Assembly: GCA_009746045.1 (NCBI GenBank)
Contig: RPFO01000670.1
Location: 886,454-950,453 of the forward strand
DNA: 64,000 bases
Source: Mesostigma viride
Lineage: Eukaryota > Streptophyta > Mesostigmatophyceae > Mesostigmatales > Mesostigmataceae
Reading direction: 5' to 3'
A model generated the notes under the pieces. It was not told where the DNA came from. It saw only the letters and a program-made list of their open reading frames with translations, and made no database searches. The translations under genes and the position numbers were made by a program. Position 1 is the stretch's first letter, and the number at the start of each line of letters is the position of its first letter. This document shows positions 1 to 9,593 of the stretch, in pieces.

Positions 1-1
1 G

Positions 2-547
2 CTCGGGGATAACCCCGAGGACCCCGATTTGCCAGCACTGGTGCCGGCAATCCGCAACCTGTTGGACCAGATTCGAAACATTTTATCGACATTTACGGTC
101 CAGGTGCGGGGAGGTTTGCGGTCGGTGACCGAAGTCACGACTGCCATTGAGGAGTTGGACAACGTCCTCTCTTCACTCACCGGTTACCAGAGAAACCTGC
201 AAAACTGGGCATCGCTTCGCACGGGGGGCGCGCCGGCGGTGTCAACAAATTTGTTTCAGGATCTCGCGCTGTTATCGCTGCTCACTCGCGGCGTACGCAG
301 TCGCGAGCGCCAGGTTTTAATTAACCTGGTGGCATTTCTCGCCTCTGTGCGAGAGTGGATTCCCGCGGGGTGGGAATTATTGACGATCTTTACACATCCT
401 CTGCGCCTCGTCGCGCGTCGGCGCGTCGCAACTTACGCGGCGGGGAGCACGCCGGTTTTAATTCATACCGGTGCAGGTCCGGAGCTGGATATGGAGGATC
501 GTGAGTTCGTATACACGTACTGCGACTTCAGGGGCCTTGACTACTAG
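2..547 (+). CDS. Unrecognised ORF, open at the left edge
   Basis: The frame is open from base 2 to a TAG at 545-547, giving about 181 residues with no start codon visible in the window, so it may be the 3' part of a longer gene. The product is leucine- and valine-rich, with an amphipathic N-terminal part and an Arg-rich stretch (LVARRRVATY) near the C-terminus. I recognise no family. It ends 169 bases before the copia A gag start, so it is either flanking DNA or an unusual leader ORF of that element. Codon usage is G/C-leaning like the rest of the region. No intron signals were identified. Confidence 0.3.
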   Translation, partial: LGDNPEDPDLPALVPAIRNLLDQIRNILSTFTVQVRGGLRSVTEVTTAIEELDNVLSSLTGYQRNLQNWASLRTGGAPAVSTNLFQDLALLSLLTRGVRSRERQVLINLVAFLASVREWIPAGWELLTIFTHPLRLVARRRVATYAAGSTPVLIHTGAGPELDMEDREFVYTYCDFRGLDY

Positions 548-716
548 TCGGCCTAATTTTCTTCTGCAGTACTTGTCGACATTTTTTTTGTCGAATTTCG
601 GCGGCAATTCGCGGGGCGGCAGCGACACCGGCGCAGGCGGCAGAGGCGACACAAAAATTTTGTACATATTTTCTGCTGCTTCGTTAAGGTGTTCTTTGAA
701 TAGCTGGTAGTGCAGG
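548..716 (+). other. Leader between orphan ORF and copia A gag
   Basis: A 169-base AT-rich then GC-rich stretch without an ORF. No LTR copy of it is found downstream of copia A, so the 5' LTR of copia A is missing from, or not recognisable in, this window. Confidence 0.3.
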
Positions 717-1831
717 ATGGCTGAGGGACGCCGTAGCAAGGGTCCAGCCAGTGGGAATAATAATGGGGGTGCTGGTAGTGGAACCGCTCACGTAGATGAC
801 GTGGGGCTTACCGGAGAGATTACCAACCTTCCTCACAATAATAATAATGCACAAGCTATTCATGGCTTTGATCTTACCACACAGGGTCTTTTAATTGTCA
901 ATCAGTTGCAGCCTGTAACCTCAGACTCCAAGCCTAAGCAGGCTGAAGAGTTTGTGGAGGGATTGGAAGGGTTCCCTAGCTTGTACGGTGGTACAAATTA
1001 CTATCAAATCTGGATAGGCAGTAGCACTTTTGGCAAGTGTACTGACCAGATTAAGGACCTAACCAGGGAGTGCAAAAAGGCCAATAAGGCCTGGGCACTG
1101 TACGTGGCTGAGCTGAAGGAGCTGCTGGAGGACCAACGAAGAAGGTCGGCATCCATTGGCAGGACAAGTACCAAGGGTGGGAGGTCAAGGGGGACCTGAT
1201 CCAGAACTTTCTCAACTATTGTAAGATGGTTGAGGAGGGCAGGGCTCACGGCTTTAATGTCGCTGATAACATAGCCCTAACCAACTGGCTCAAGGTTTCT
1301 GGGCTGGATAAGGCGACACGTGGCTCCTTAAAAGTCATGTGTGCCCCACACTCTACCCTGAAGGCCTACAAGGTCATCATCAAACAAGCTCTCGAGGCAG
1401 AGGAGCTGTTTGAGGGTGGAGTGCCAGCAGTGAAGGCTACCCAGGCAGGCGGGCGTACCCAGGGTGGCTCCAAGACGTCTGAGGCTGACCGAAGCCAAGG
1501 AGGGCGTAGGGGCAACCATCACAAGCGCAAGGGAGATCATTCACCTGATTCTGACAGGAGGTCACACTCCAAGTCGGTGTTCAGGCGGGTGGGTGGTCAG
1601 CCCAAGCAGGGCAACGCGTCTGACAATGGGGGCAGTGGCCAGGGCAAGTCCAAGATACAATGCTACCTGTGCAAGGGGTGGGGGCACATCAAGAAGGAGT
1701 GTCCCAGCTTCAAGAAGTCCCAGGGCCAGGGCAGCAACAAGAATAACAACAACAACAAGAAGAACAACAACAAGTCCCAGGCAGGCCAGCCTTCAAAGGG
1801 CAGTCAGCAAGAAGACAACAAGGAGCAGTGA
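717..1831 (+). CDS. gag: Copia A gag polyprotein, frameshifted
   Basis: Retroelement capsid/nucleocapsid protein. The start at 717 opens a Gly/Asn-rich N-terminus. The frame ends at 1199, but a second frame carries the continuation from about 1131 (VGIHWQDKYQGWEVKGDLI) to 1831, so one base is missing or gained near 1131. The C-terminal part has a CCHC zinc knuckle (CYLCKGWGHIKKEC, CX2CX4HX4C) near 1661-1702, followed by an Asn/Lys/Gln-rich tail typical of nucleocapsid. It ends at a TGA (1829-1831) that lies in the same frame as pol. The role, coating element RNA in virus-like particles, is known for the family. Identity of the N-terminal capsid part is inferred from position. Confidence 0.75.
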
Positions 1832-1837
1832 CTGTCT
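1829..1837 (+). promoter_or_regulatory. Possible UGA readthrough site between gag and pol
   Basis: The gag stop is CAG-TGA-CTG. The same reading frame then stays open through 1832-1972 into pol with no further stop. A UGA followed by CU is the leakiest known stop context, so pol could be made by stop-codon suppression rather than frameshifting. That is inference. A nonsense mutation is the alternative. Confidence 0.45.
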
Positions 1838-4735
1838 GAGGCAACCCCTACACACCTTAATTCACCCAAGGGGGAGGCCAGGTGCTCCAATGCAGATTTT
1901 ATATCTGGGCAACAAGAGGGTGATCTCCAGGTTCAGTGTGGCCCCAGGTCACCTGGAGAGGTACAGGTTCCTATGAAGACGTCCTTGACAGCTGATGCAG
2001 CTGTAAGTATGTCTGACCCTATGCATCCTCGTGCTGGGCACGAGGGTGGACCTCTCATTTTGAGAGAAACCAATGTACAACCACAGAGGGGTGTGAAGGC
2101 CTCTGGTGGTATGCATGTGGTCCCTGCTGGCGGTCCAGGTGTTGGGCATGAGCAGGGTGACTCAGGCTCTGAGTCAGAACAGGATGGAAGTCAGCATGGT
2201 GATGCTGGACAACCTGACAGCACAGTCCTGACTGTGCCAGGGACTGCTTCCTCTGTGTACCAGGAGTTGGGTGCCCGAATCCACAACATGTTTGGGCATG
2301 CCACTTCTCTGTCAAACAACTTTGCCTTCCGTATGGGCAGGGCACCCCTTCTTAAGGCGTGTCAGCAAGCTGCCTCACGGTGTAAGTGCCAGTTGTCCTC
2401 CAACAAGCCCAGGAAATCACATGCCAAAGCTCTACCTCAGAGCATTGGTGATCTGCAGTGTGATATCCAACACATCAGGGGCATGCAACTGTTGGTGTGC
2501 GTGGACAGGTACACGAAATACAAGGTGCTGGAGCATTTACCTTCTATGAAGAACAGGTACTTGCTGGCTGCCCTGCAGAATGTAAGAGCCAAGTTTCCTA
2601 CCACAAGGATCCAGGTGGACATGCAGTTTCAGCATCTCAAGGGTGATCCTACCCTTCCTGAGTTGCTGGTTACACCTAGGGAGGCTCATGGGCAGCAGGG
2701 TGCTATCGAGAGGGCAATCCAGGAGGTCAAGAAATTGATCATCTCTGAAGACTGGGTACCCTTGTCTGCACCTGCACTTGTCAGGAGTGCATGGCTGAGG
2801 AACGTGGAGCAGCAGCTGAACAGCAGGGTTAACTTCTACTATGATGGAGTTGCTGTCAGCCCAATGGGTCTATATCATGGCCTGTGCCCACCACATGTGC
2901 TGGAGGGCTGGAAACATGCTGCACATGTCACCTTTGCCAAGCTGAGGGAGAAGGACCGGGGTTGGAAGATGCTGGAGCCACAAGTGGGTCAGAAGGTCCT
3001 AGCTTGGAAGGAACCTAGCCTTTATGGCAAACGTGGTAGCTGGAGTCCTGGGGTGGTTACCCAGGTTGATGAAGCTAGCCACGCATGCTTGGTCAGCATG
3101 GAGGACGAACCAAAGCATGTACACCGGCTGAGTTGGTCATATGTCAAGCCTAACCTGATGAATGAGGGCAGTCAGGCACAAGGCTCACAGGATCTGCAGG
3201 ATTTTCAGGTCCCAGGTGACATCACTGACGCAACGACCACATCTGTTGCAGGGGAATCTGTCAGCCCTGGCCAGGTTGCAGAGGTACTTGTTGAACAGGC
3301 TGCAAGGTCAACAGCTGGGGAGTCAACTGTCAAGCCCAAGGCACTAACCAAGCCCAGGGGGACAAGTTTGGCTGGATTGATTGGGGCTCTACAAAGGGCC
3401 AAGAAGCAGCCCAAGGTAGCCAAGCTCAGGTGGCATGGCAATCTGGGGCTGGACACTGCCTTAGAGGTAGACACTAATTCTCAGGTCTCCATTATTGGGA
3501 CCAGGGCTGCAGCAGGGTACAGCATGTCTGAACCCAGCTATCAGTTTGTGTCTGACTTCAGTGGCGGGGTACACGTGAAGGTACTGGGTGAGGTATTCAT
3601 TCCTATCCTTGGACAGGACACTGCTTTTTGTGTCTTGGAGGGCTATCAAGGACCTGCTCTTCTGGGGCAGAATTTCCTATGCCAGGATGGGGTAGTGATC
3701 ACGTCCTCTCTCCTGACTAAGGAAGGGGCTGGTCAGGTCCCACTGATTAATTTCAGGACCACTCACCTATCACGTGCAGTAACCAGGACGGTTAAGCGTG
3801 TGCAAGTGTGCCAGGGGCAGGAGCCCTTGGTTGATGACCTCATACTGCCAGCTGCTAGTCATCCAAGCAGTTTGGGCATTGGTCCTCACTCACTTGCTGG
3901 ACACAGCCCTATCAACTACCAAGGCCTGGTGAAGCTCATGTCCTCTCCCATTATGTGTCCCCAGGTCACACTGGGTCTGATTAAATCTGGGGAGGACTGG
4001 ATCTCCAAGAAATGCGTGGAACCTGTCAATGACCTGCCTCCTGCACGACGTCTACTCAAGCTCAAGTTTGTCATCAAGATGAAGGAGGTGGACGGGGTCA
4101 AGGTACCACATGTCAGGCCAGTGCTGAATGAGTTCAAGGGTACTGGTGAGTGCACTGCTGAGGAGTTGTATACCCCTGGCATGCTGCATGATACTTGGAG
4201 GCTGCTGCTGTGTGTCTTTCTAGGCCTTCTCAACAAGGGCTTGGACTATGGCTCAGTGGTGATAGACTTCAAGAGGGCATTTCTGGAGGGTGATGCAGAT
4301 GTGGCACAGGAAAAGTGGGAGGGCAAGACGCCTTTCTATGTTAGGGTGCCTGCTGTATGGAAAAGGGACATCCACACGGAGTTCCTTAAAATCCTCAAGG
4401 GCCTGGAGGGCCTGAGGTCAAGTCCAATAATCTGGAGGGAGACTCTCAACCGTTTCCTGAAGGAGCATTGCAACTTGAAGGTCTCTCCTGTAGACCCCTG
4501 TCTGTTTCTGGGGCAATGGGAAGGCCTGCCAGTGTATGCTTCGCTGCACGGGGATGACCTACATCTGATAGCTCCCACGTCGTGGCTTAAGGAGCTGATC
4601 TCCATCATTAAGTCCAAGTTTCCTCTGGGTAGGGAGCAATGGCAGGTGGAGAATGAGCCTCTGCTGTTTGTGGGCATGGAGGCCACACTGGTGAAGAAGG
4701 GGGGAGTGGCGTATGCTGCTGGTGGGGGGCAATGA
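1832..4735 (+). CDS. pol: Copia A pol, first copy: integrase, protease-like, RT (truncated)
   Basis: One open frame in the order integrase, protease-like, RT. Integrase: HHCC-like segment near 2270-2400, core with D (QCDIQHI), D (IQVDMQF) and E (GAIERAIQ) at about 2450-2730, and a C-terminal basic domain to about 3160. Next comes a retropepsin-like domain at about 3450-3700 with LEVDTNSQVSII and PALLGQNFL. RT follows at about 3980-4690 with IDFKRAFLEGD (motif A) and LHGDDLHLI (motif C). Canonical copia order is protease before integrase, so this order is odd. The frame breaks at 4700-4735, where the first copy of the internal duplication lacks two bases present in the second copy (GGGGGGAGTGG versus GGGAGGGGAGTGG). 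Confidence 0.8.
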   Translation: MSEATPTHLNSPKGEARCSNADFISGQQEGDLQVQCGPRSPGEVQVPMKTSLTADAAVSMSDPMHPRAGHEGGPLILRETNVQPQRGVKASGGMHVVPAGGPGVGHEQGDSGSESEQDGSQHGDAGQPDSTVLTVPGTASSVYQELGARIHNMFGHATSLSNNFAFRMGRAPLLKACQQAASRCKCQLSSNKPRKSHAKALPQSIGDLQCDIQHIRGMQLLVCVDRYTKYKVLEHLPSMKNRYLLAALQNVRAKFPTTRIQVDMQFQHLKGDPTLPELLVTPREAHGQQGAIERAIQEVKKLIISEDWVPLSAPALVRSAWLRNVEQQLNSRVNFYYDGVAVSPMGLYHGLCPPHVLEGWKHAAHVTFAKLREKDRGWKMLEPQVGQKVLAWKEPSLYGKRGSWSPGVVTQVDEASHACLVSMEDEPKHVHRLSWSYVKPNLMNEGSQAQGSQDLQDFQVPGDITDATTTSVAGESVSPGQVAEVLVEQAARSTAGESTVKPKALTKPRGTSLAGLIGALQRAKKQPKVAKLRWHGNLGLDTALEVDTNSQVSIIGTRAAAGYSMSEPSYQFVSDFSGGVHVKVLGEVFIPILGQDTAFCVLEGYQGPALLGQNFLCQDGVVITSSLLTKEGAGQVPLINFRTTHLSRAVTRTVKRVQVCQGQEPLVDDLILPAASHPSSLGIGPHSLAGHSPINYQGLVKLMSSPIMCPQVTLGLIKSGEDWISKKCVEPVNDLPPARRLLKLKFVIKMKEVDGVKVPHVRPVLNEFKGTGECTAEELYTPGMLHDTWRLLLCVFLGLLNKGLDYGSVVIDFKRAFLEGDADVAQEKWEGKTPFYVRVPAVWKRDIHTEFLKILKGLEGLRSSPIIWRETLNRFLKEHCNLKVSPVDPCLFLGQWEGLPVYASLHGDDLHLIAPTSWLKELISIIKSKFPLGREQWQVENEPLLFVGMEATLVKKGGVAYAAGGGQ

Positions 4736-6472
4736 CTATCAAGAGACCCTCATTAGCAAGCTTCCTCCAACCATCACACAGGCACTGTGTCCCATGGTGA
4801 GGGGCATGGTTGCTTGGGTGGCAGGCATTTCCAGGCCAGACCTTATGGTCATACGACCACATTGTTGATGGGATCTGTCAGCCCTGGCCAGGTTGCAGAG
4901 GTACTTGTTGAACAGGCTGCAAGGTCAACAGCTGGGGAGTCAACTGTCAAGCCCAAGGCACTAACCAAGCCCAGGGGGACAAGTTTGGCTGGATTGATTG
5001 GGGCTCTACAAAGGGCCAAGAAGCAGCCCAAGGTAGCCAAGCTCAGGTGGCATGGCAATCTGGGGCTGGACACTGCCTTAGAGGTAGACACTAATTCTCA
5101 GGTCTCCATTATTGGGACCAGGGCTGCAGCAGGGTACAGCATGTCTGAACCCAGCTATCAGTTTGTGTCTGACTTCAGTGGCGGGGTACACGTGAAGGTA
5201 CTGGGTGAGGTATTCATTCCTATCCTTGGACAGGACACTGCTTTTTGTGTCTTGGAGGGCTATCAAGGACCTGCTCTTCTGGGGCAGAATTTCCTATGCC
5301 AGGATGGGGTAGTGATCACGTCCTCTCTCCTGACTAAGGAAGGGGCTGGTCAGGTCCCACTGATTAATTTCAGGACCACTCACCTATCACGTGCAGTAAC
5401 CAGGACGGTTAAGCGTGTGCAAGTGTGCCAGGGGCAGGAGCCCTTGGTTGATGACCTCATACTGCCAGCTGCTAGTCATCCAAGCAGTTTGGGCATTGGT
5501 CCTCACTCACTTGCTGGACACAGCCCTATCAACTACCAAGGCCTGGTGAAGCTCATGTCCTCTCCCATTATGTGTCCCCAGGTAACACTGGGTCTGATTA
5601 AATCTGGGGAGGACTGGATCTCCAAGAAATGCGTGGAACCTGTCAATGACCTGCCTCCTGCACGACGTCTACTCAAGCTCAAGTTTGTCATCAAGATGAA
5701 GGAGGTGGACGGGGTCAAGGTACCACATGTCAGGCCAGTGCTGAATGAGTTCAAGGGTACTGGTGAGTGCACTGCTGAGGAGTTGTATACCCCTGGCATG
5801 CTGCATGATACTTGGAGGCTGCTGCTGTGTGTCTTTCTAGGCCTTCTCAACAAGGGCTTGGACTATGGCTCAGTGGTGATAGACTTCAAGAGGGCATTTC
5901 TGGAGGGTGATGCAGATGTGGCACAGGAAAAGTGGGAGGGCAAGACGCCTTTCTATGTTAGGGTGCCTGCTGTATGGAAAAGGGACATCCACACGGAGTT
6001 CCTTAAAATCCTCAAAGGCCTGGAGGGCCTGAGGTCAAGTCCAATAATCTGGAGGGAGACTCTCAACCGTTTCCTGAAGGAGCATTGCAACTTGAAGGTC
6101 TCTCCTGTAGACCCCTGTCTGTTTCTGGGGCAATGGGAAGGCCTGCCAGTGTATGCTTCGCTGCACGGGGATGACCTACATCTGATAGCTCCCACGTCGT
6201 GGCTTAAGGAGCTGATCACCATCATTAAGTCCAAGTTTCCTCTGGGTAGGGAGCAATGGCAGGTGGAGAATGAGCCTCTGCTGTTTGTGGGCATGGAGGC
6301 CACACTGGTGAAGAAGGGAGGGGAGTGGCGTATGCTGCTGGTGGGGGGCAATGACTATCAAGAGACCCTCATTAGCAAGCTTCCTCCAACCATCACACAG
6401 GCACTGTGTCCCATGGTGAGGGGCATGGTTGCTTGGGTGGCAGGCATTTCCAGGCCAGACCTTATGGTCATA
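3234..6472 (+). repeat. 1.62-kb tandem duplication inside copia A pol
   Basis: Unit 1 is 3234-4853 and unit 2 is 4854-6472. They match almost base for base, with a few substitutions, a 3-base gap near the start and the 2-base difference that ends the first frame. At the junction, ...GGTCATA is joined to CGACCACAT, which also occurs at 3234. The duplication covers the protease-like domain and most of RT. Its near identity implies a recent event, or possibly an assembly duplication. Confidence 0.9.
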
Positions 6473-7075
6473 GCCAGGTTGCCTGATGACATGCTGGTGG
6501 AGCTAGGGTCTGCCAAGGTGGCTGATCAGGTCAGGGCTTCATCTGGCATTCTGTTGTCTGCAGTGGATTTATCACAACCCATTTGCATGGAGCTGTATGT
6601 GGATAGCTCAATGGACAGCAGGCAGGTCTCCAAGGTCAGGGGCAGGGCTGCAGGGCTCTTTGTGCTCAGACAGGAAGGCCTGGGGAGTTTGGTGAGCTGG
6701 TTTAGTCGCCTGCACAAACGGGTGGCTGTCAGCAGTGATGTGGCAGAATGCAGGGCTATTTGTGAAGGCATTCACACAAGCCTTTATCTGAAGGAGTTGC
6801 TTCATCAGATGACTTCTAACACTCCTTGGCCACTTCAGGTTACCACTCTTCTAAAAACAGACTCCATGGGGATGGTGCAGTTTGTGCACAGGCAGATGGC
6901 CAGAAGTAGGGACTTGGATTATCTCCTTCTTAAGGAGTTGTCCTCCTTGGCCAATATTGAGCATATCCCTGGGGTTGACAATCCTGCTGATGCTTTGACC
7001 AAGCTAGTGCAGAAGGCAGCAGTGCAATACAAGGTTCTTCAGTCTCTGATGGACCCATCTCAGCAAGCTGTCTAA
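4787..7075 (+). CDS. pol: Copia A pol, second copy: protease-like, RT, RNase H
   Basis: The 762-residue open frame starts just upstream of the duplication junction and reads through the second protease-like domain (DTNSQVSII), an intact RT with HGDD, and a copia-type RNase H. RNase H residues visible are ELYVDSSMD, AECRAICEG, LKTDSMG and the closing GVDNPADALTK, at about 6590-7010. The frame is intact to a TAA at 7073-7075. If translated from the gag-pol RNA, only the fused first copy would be reached, so this copy is probably silent in the present arrangement. Before the duplication, the element had one continuous integrase-protease-RT-RNase H frame. Confidence 0.8.
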   Translation: MSHGEGHGCLGGRHFQARPYGHTTTLLMGSVSPGQVAEVLVEQAARSTAGESTVKPKALTKPRGTSLAGLIGALQRAKKQPKVAKLRWHGNLGLDTALEVDTNSQVSIIGTRAAAGYSMSEPSYQFVSDFSGGVHVKVLGEVFIPILGQDTAFCVLEGYQGPALLGQNFLCQDGVVITSSLLTKEGAGQVPLINFRTTHLSRAVTRTVKRVQVCQGQEPLVDDLILPAASHPSSLGIGPHSLAGHSPINYQGLVKLMSSPIMCPQVTLGLIKSGEDWISKKCVEPVNDLPPARRLLKLKFVIKMKEVDGVKVPHVRPVLNEFKGTGECTAEELYTPGMLHDTWRLLLCVFLGLLNKGLDYGSVVIDFKRAFLEGDADVAQEKWEGKTPFYVRVPAVWKRDIHTEFLKILKGLEGLRSSPIIWRETLNRFLKEHCNLKVSPVDPCLFLGQWEGLPVYASLHGDDLHLIAPTSWLKELITIIKSKFPLGREQWQVENEPLLFVGMEATLVKKGGEWRMLLVGGNDYQETLISKLPPTITQALCPMVRGMVAWVAGISRPDLMVIARLPDDMLVELGSAKVADQVRASSGILLSAVDLSQPICMELYVDSSMDSRQVSKVRGRAAGLFVLRQEGLGSLVSWFSRLHKRVAVSSDVAECRAICEGIHTSLYLKELLHQMTSNTPWPLQVTTLLKTDSMGMVQFVHRQMARSRDLDYLLLKELSSLANIEHIPGVDNPADALTKLVQKAAVQYKVLQSLMDPSQQAV

Positions 7076-8640
7076 GCTGGTGCATGGTTATAGGGCATTG
7101 GAGAGCAGATTGTGTGGTAGTGTCAGCATTGTGACTGGCATAATACCTGTATTTTAGTCTGTACTAAGGCTCATGGACCATGGTACACTCACTCTGATTT
7201 TAATCAGGATACAGCCAGGTTTTGGCTGGGGTTCATGCTGTTGACTACACAAGGTTGACAGGTCCATTACAGACCATGTATTCTATTTTAAAAGAAATGT
7301 ATATTTGTACATACCTCTCACAATGGTCTGGGAACCTTTATTCTGGGGTTTATAGGGCGGGGTTCGATTCCCTGGTATTATGTTTCTACAAGCTGGCCTG
7401 TTCAGGTGTTTGCCTGTTCAGACTTCCCTAGTTCCCCAGGGCAGGATTTAATTGTTGCCTATGTGTTTCATTTTGTCATTTGTTTGCTGTGGCAGTTTAC
7501 CATCTGGCAAGTAGACGGGCGCCGTAAGACGGGCGCCAATAGACCCCTGTTGAGAGAATGACAGGCAAACTATTGTAATACGCCTTACTTTGTCAAGTGG
7601 TATTTTAATTGTCATGGATTTATTGTGCTTATATTGAATATGTACTGGGTTTTATGGGATTAGTATCTGGGATTAATGTAACTCACCGCCAGAAGGTCAT
7701 TGTACTGGAGGCTCTACCGAGGTGATGGGATTAACTCCTGGAGAAGACCTCATAGAATTAACCTGTATGTATTTAATTTTGTGTGCTTCTAATATCTGGT
7801 GGTACTCTGTAATGCCACTTCCATAGGTTTTTATCCATTTATCATGGAATGGTTTTCCCTGTGGCAGATCTGTTTCTTTTCCAGTTCCTTAAAAGAAAGG
7901 GCTGGGGGAATGGCAATGGCCATTAAAGACATCTGTTCAAGCTTCAAGCTGGAGTGAAGGACATTTCAAGCTACTTCAAGGGTCCCTGGCAGGGGATGTG
8001 ATCCCTAAAGAAAAGAAGGGATTGGAGTTAACGTAAAGGATTTACGTTAGATGGATAGAGATTGTTACGCTCTTTCCAACGGCACCTTGAACGCCTCATG
8101 TGGTTAAGGAACGTAAAAGTTATGACGTTTCCTAGGCTGTGCCGACAGTACCCGGCGCGCCACTGTGGGCGCGTACGGACACAGGATGTACAAGTGTCAC
8201 TTTGATAGTCCGCAGGACGTTGACAGGACTTGTACAGGACTTGATGGTCAATTGATAGGTAGGCGCACTGTAGCGCGCCAGGACCTATGAGACAATTGAT
8301 GCTGAGCAATGTACGGATAGGTCCACAGGACTAGCCGTATGGACAATTGATAGATCTGCGCGCCAAAGGCGTGCCAGAGTCTGTGTAATCAATTGATTGA
8401 CAGTTCAGCTGTGACAGTGCAGCTGAATACTTGGACGCGTCCCTAGTAAGCTATATGAGTGACTTGGTCACACCGGGACGCTAGTTCTTGCGTGCACGTT
8501 CTCTTGGCACTGCGACCCTGTCGTCTGTGCTGCGTGCAGTCTTGGAAGTGACGTGACTTACGTCTGTGTTTCCTGATTATTAATAAAGGCAACTTCCTGC
8601 AAGAACCATGGCGGAATTCGTGGCATTCTTACCCTCACAA
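7076..8640 (+). other. 3' non-coding region of copia A
   Basis: No gene seen. It contains an AATAAA at 8582-8587, a plausible polyadenylation signal, near the end of an interval rich in short GCGC and CAATTGAT repeats (8150-8420). The region may contain a single LTR that cannot be delimited without a partner. Confidence 0.35.
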
Positions 8641-8642
8641 CT

Positions 8643-8704
8643 CAATGGAAACGCCTAACGGGAGGAACCTAATAGCCCTGCTGCACCGCAAAATCAGCCC
8701 GCGT
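8643..8704 (-). mobile_element. 62-bp LINE 3' tail fragment
   Basis: The reverse complement matches 32039-32100: the last codons of the LINE-type ORF there, its TAG stop, and the following bases through GGCGTTTCCATTG. The copy ends exactly at that point, which suggests it is the true 3' end of the LINE family. Confidence 0.7.
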
Positions 8705-8819
8705 TAATATATATATGTGGCTGTGCATGCACGCAAATACTACAGTAGTATACAATTAATGCATGTAGTATGTTTGCATGGTGCGATGCTATGTGAATAT
8801 ACTGAGCTGCATGTGACTA

Positions 8820-8935
8820 CAGGTGTGTGACTCGTGGTGTGCATTAATTAATTAATTAACTGAATTAATTAATTAATATTAATTAATCTCGTGTCCCCGT
8901 TGGGGGACCACGGAGGCTAAACAGGTGGGGATGTG
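8820..8935. repeat. (TTAA)n tract with GTTGGGGGACCACGG module
   Basis: Repeated TTAATTAA followed by CTCGTGTCCCCGTTGGGGG. The same combination recurs near 32.9, 45.07, 45.65, 45.72, 47.22 and 47.59 kb. Confidence 0.6.
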
Positions 8936-9194
8936 ATAAGTAACTCACATATTCTCACCTTCCATACAACAACCTTGTTTTCCAGCAGGCTGAAGAGCAT
9001 GACAGGCGTCTATGAGCTCGCCAGCTCCTTGCAACGGTGATGCCGCTCCCAGGCAGCTAGGGTCCTTGACTACGCAATATAGAATGTCTACCGTGTGAAA
9101 ACCTCCATACAGGAAGTGTAGCAAAGCCAGATAACTGCCCGATCAATTCTGGGTAGCTTTAGGAAGCATGGCATACGCAGCATAAGGAAAACCA

Positions 9195-9593
9195 TTGAAA
9201 GCTGCGGAAAATCTGATAGCACAACTGCAACAAGTGGAGAACAAAATAGCAAGAAAAACCCAGAAACGGCGCAAAAAGTTTCATGCCAGGTTCATTAAGA
9301 GCGCAAACAGACTGGGCGGTGACATGCGGCAAATCAACGTACCACGGCCGGCATTATTTCCTACCCAGGCGCGCAAGAAAAGCCAGCCAGCCATGGATGG
9401 ATTAACCGCGGATCGCGCAGGCCTGAACGAAATCATTTTAGAAATGACAGGAAATGGCCGCAGATCGAAGATGCTTAGGTTATTTTCATGGTGTCCGTTA
9501 CTAAACGGCTCTTGCTGCATCAAAATAACCCACGAATGTCGAGTTCTACCGTCGCAGGCACACATGCTAGATTATTCATCGCGGCCAAATTGA
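9195..9593 (+). CDS. Unrecognised small ORF
   Basis: A 132-residue frame with a Lys/Arg-rich, helix-prone N-terminal third (KIARKTQKRRKKFHARF). No family recognised. It lies between AT-rich repeats (8.7-8.9 kb) and an hAT-like end (9.9-10.07 kb), so it may be the interior of that decayed DNA transposon. The rest of 8936-9900 shows no feature. Confidence 0.2.
   Translation: MKAAENLIAQLQQVENKIARKTQKRRKKFHARFIKSANRLGGDMRQINVPRPALFPTQARKKSQPAMDGLTADRAGLNEIILEMTGNGRRSKMLRLFSWCPLLNGSCCIKITHECRVLPSQAHMLDYSSRPN

Larger units (their letters stand above)
717..8640 (+). mobile_element. Ty1/copia element A (LTRs not found)
   Basis: gag and pol as described, then about 1.5 kb without coding sequence. 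No pair of direct terminal repeats could be found, so the ends are uncertain and the right limit is nominal. It is related to copia B at 47.9-58.2 kb: both have the same domain order and RT motif, but A is much better preserved. Confidence 0.7.

Noticed and set aside
717-8640. LTR pair for copia A
   Set aside because: I compared 548-716 and 7076-8640 and found no shared terminal sequence, so no LTR is called.
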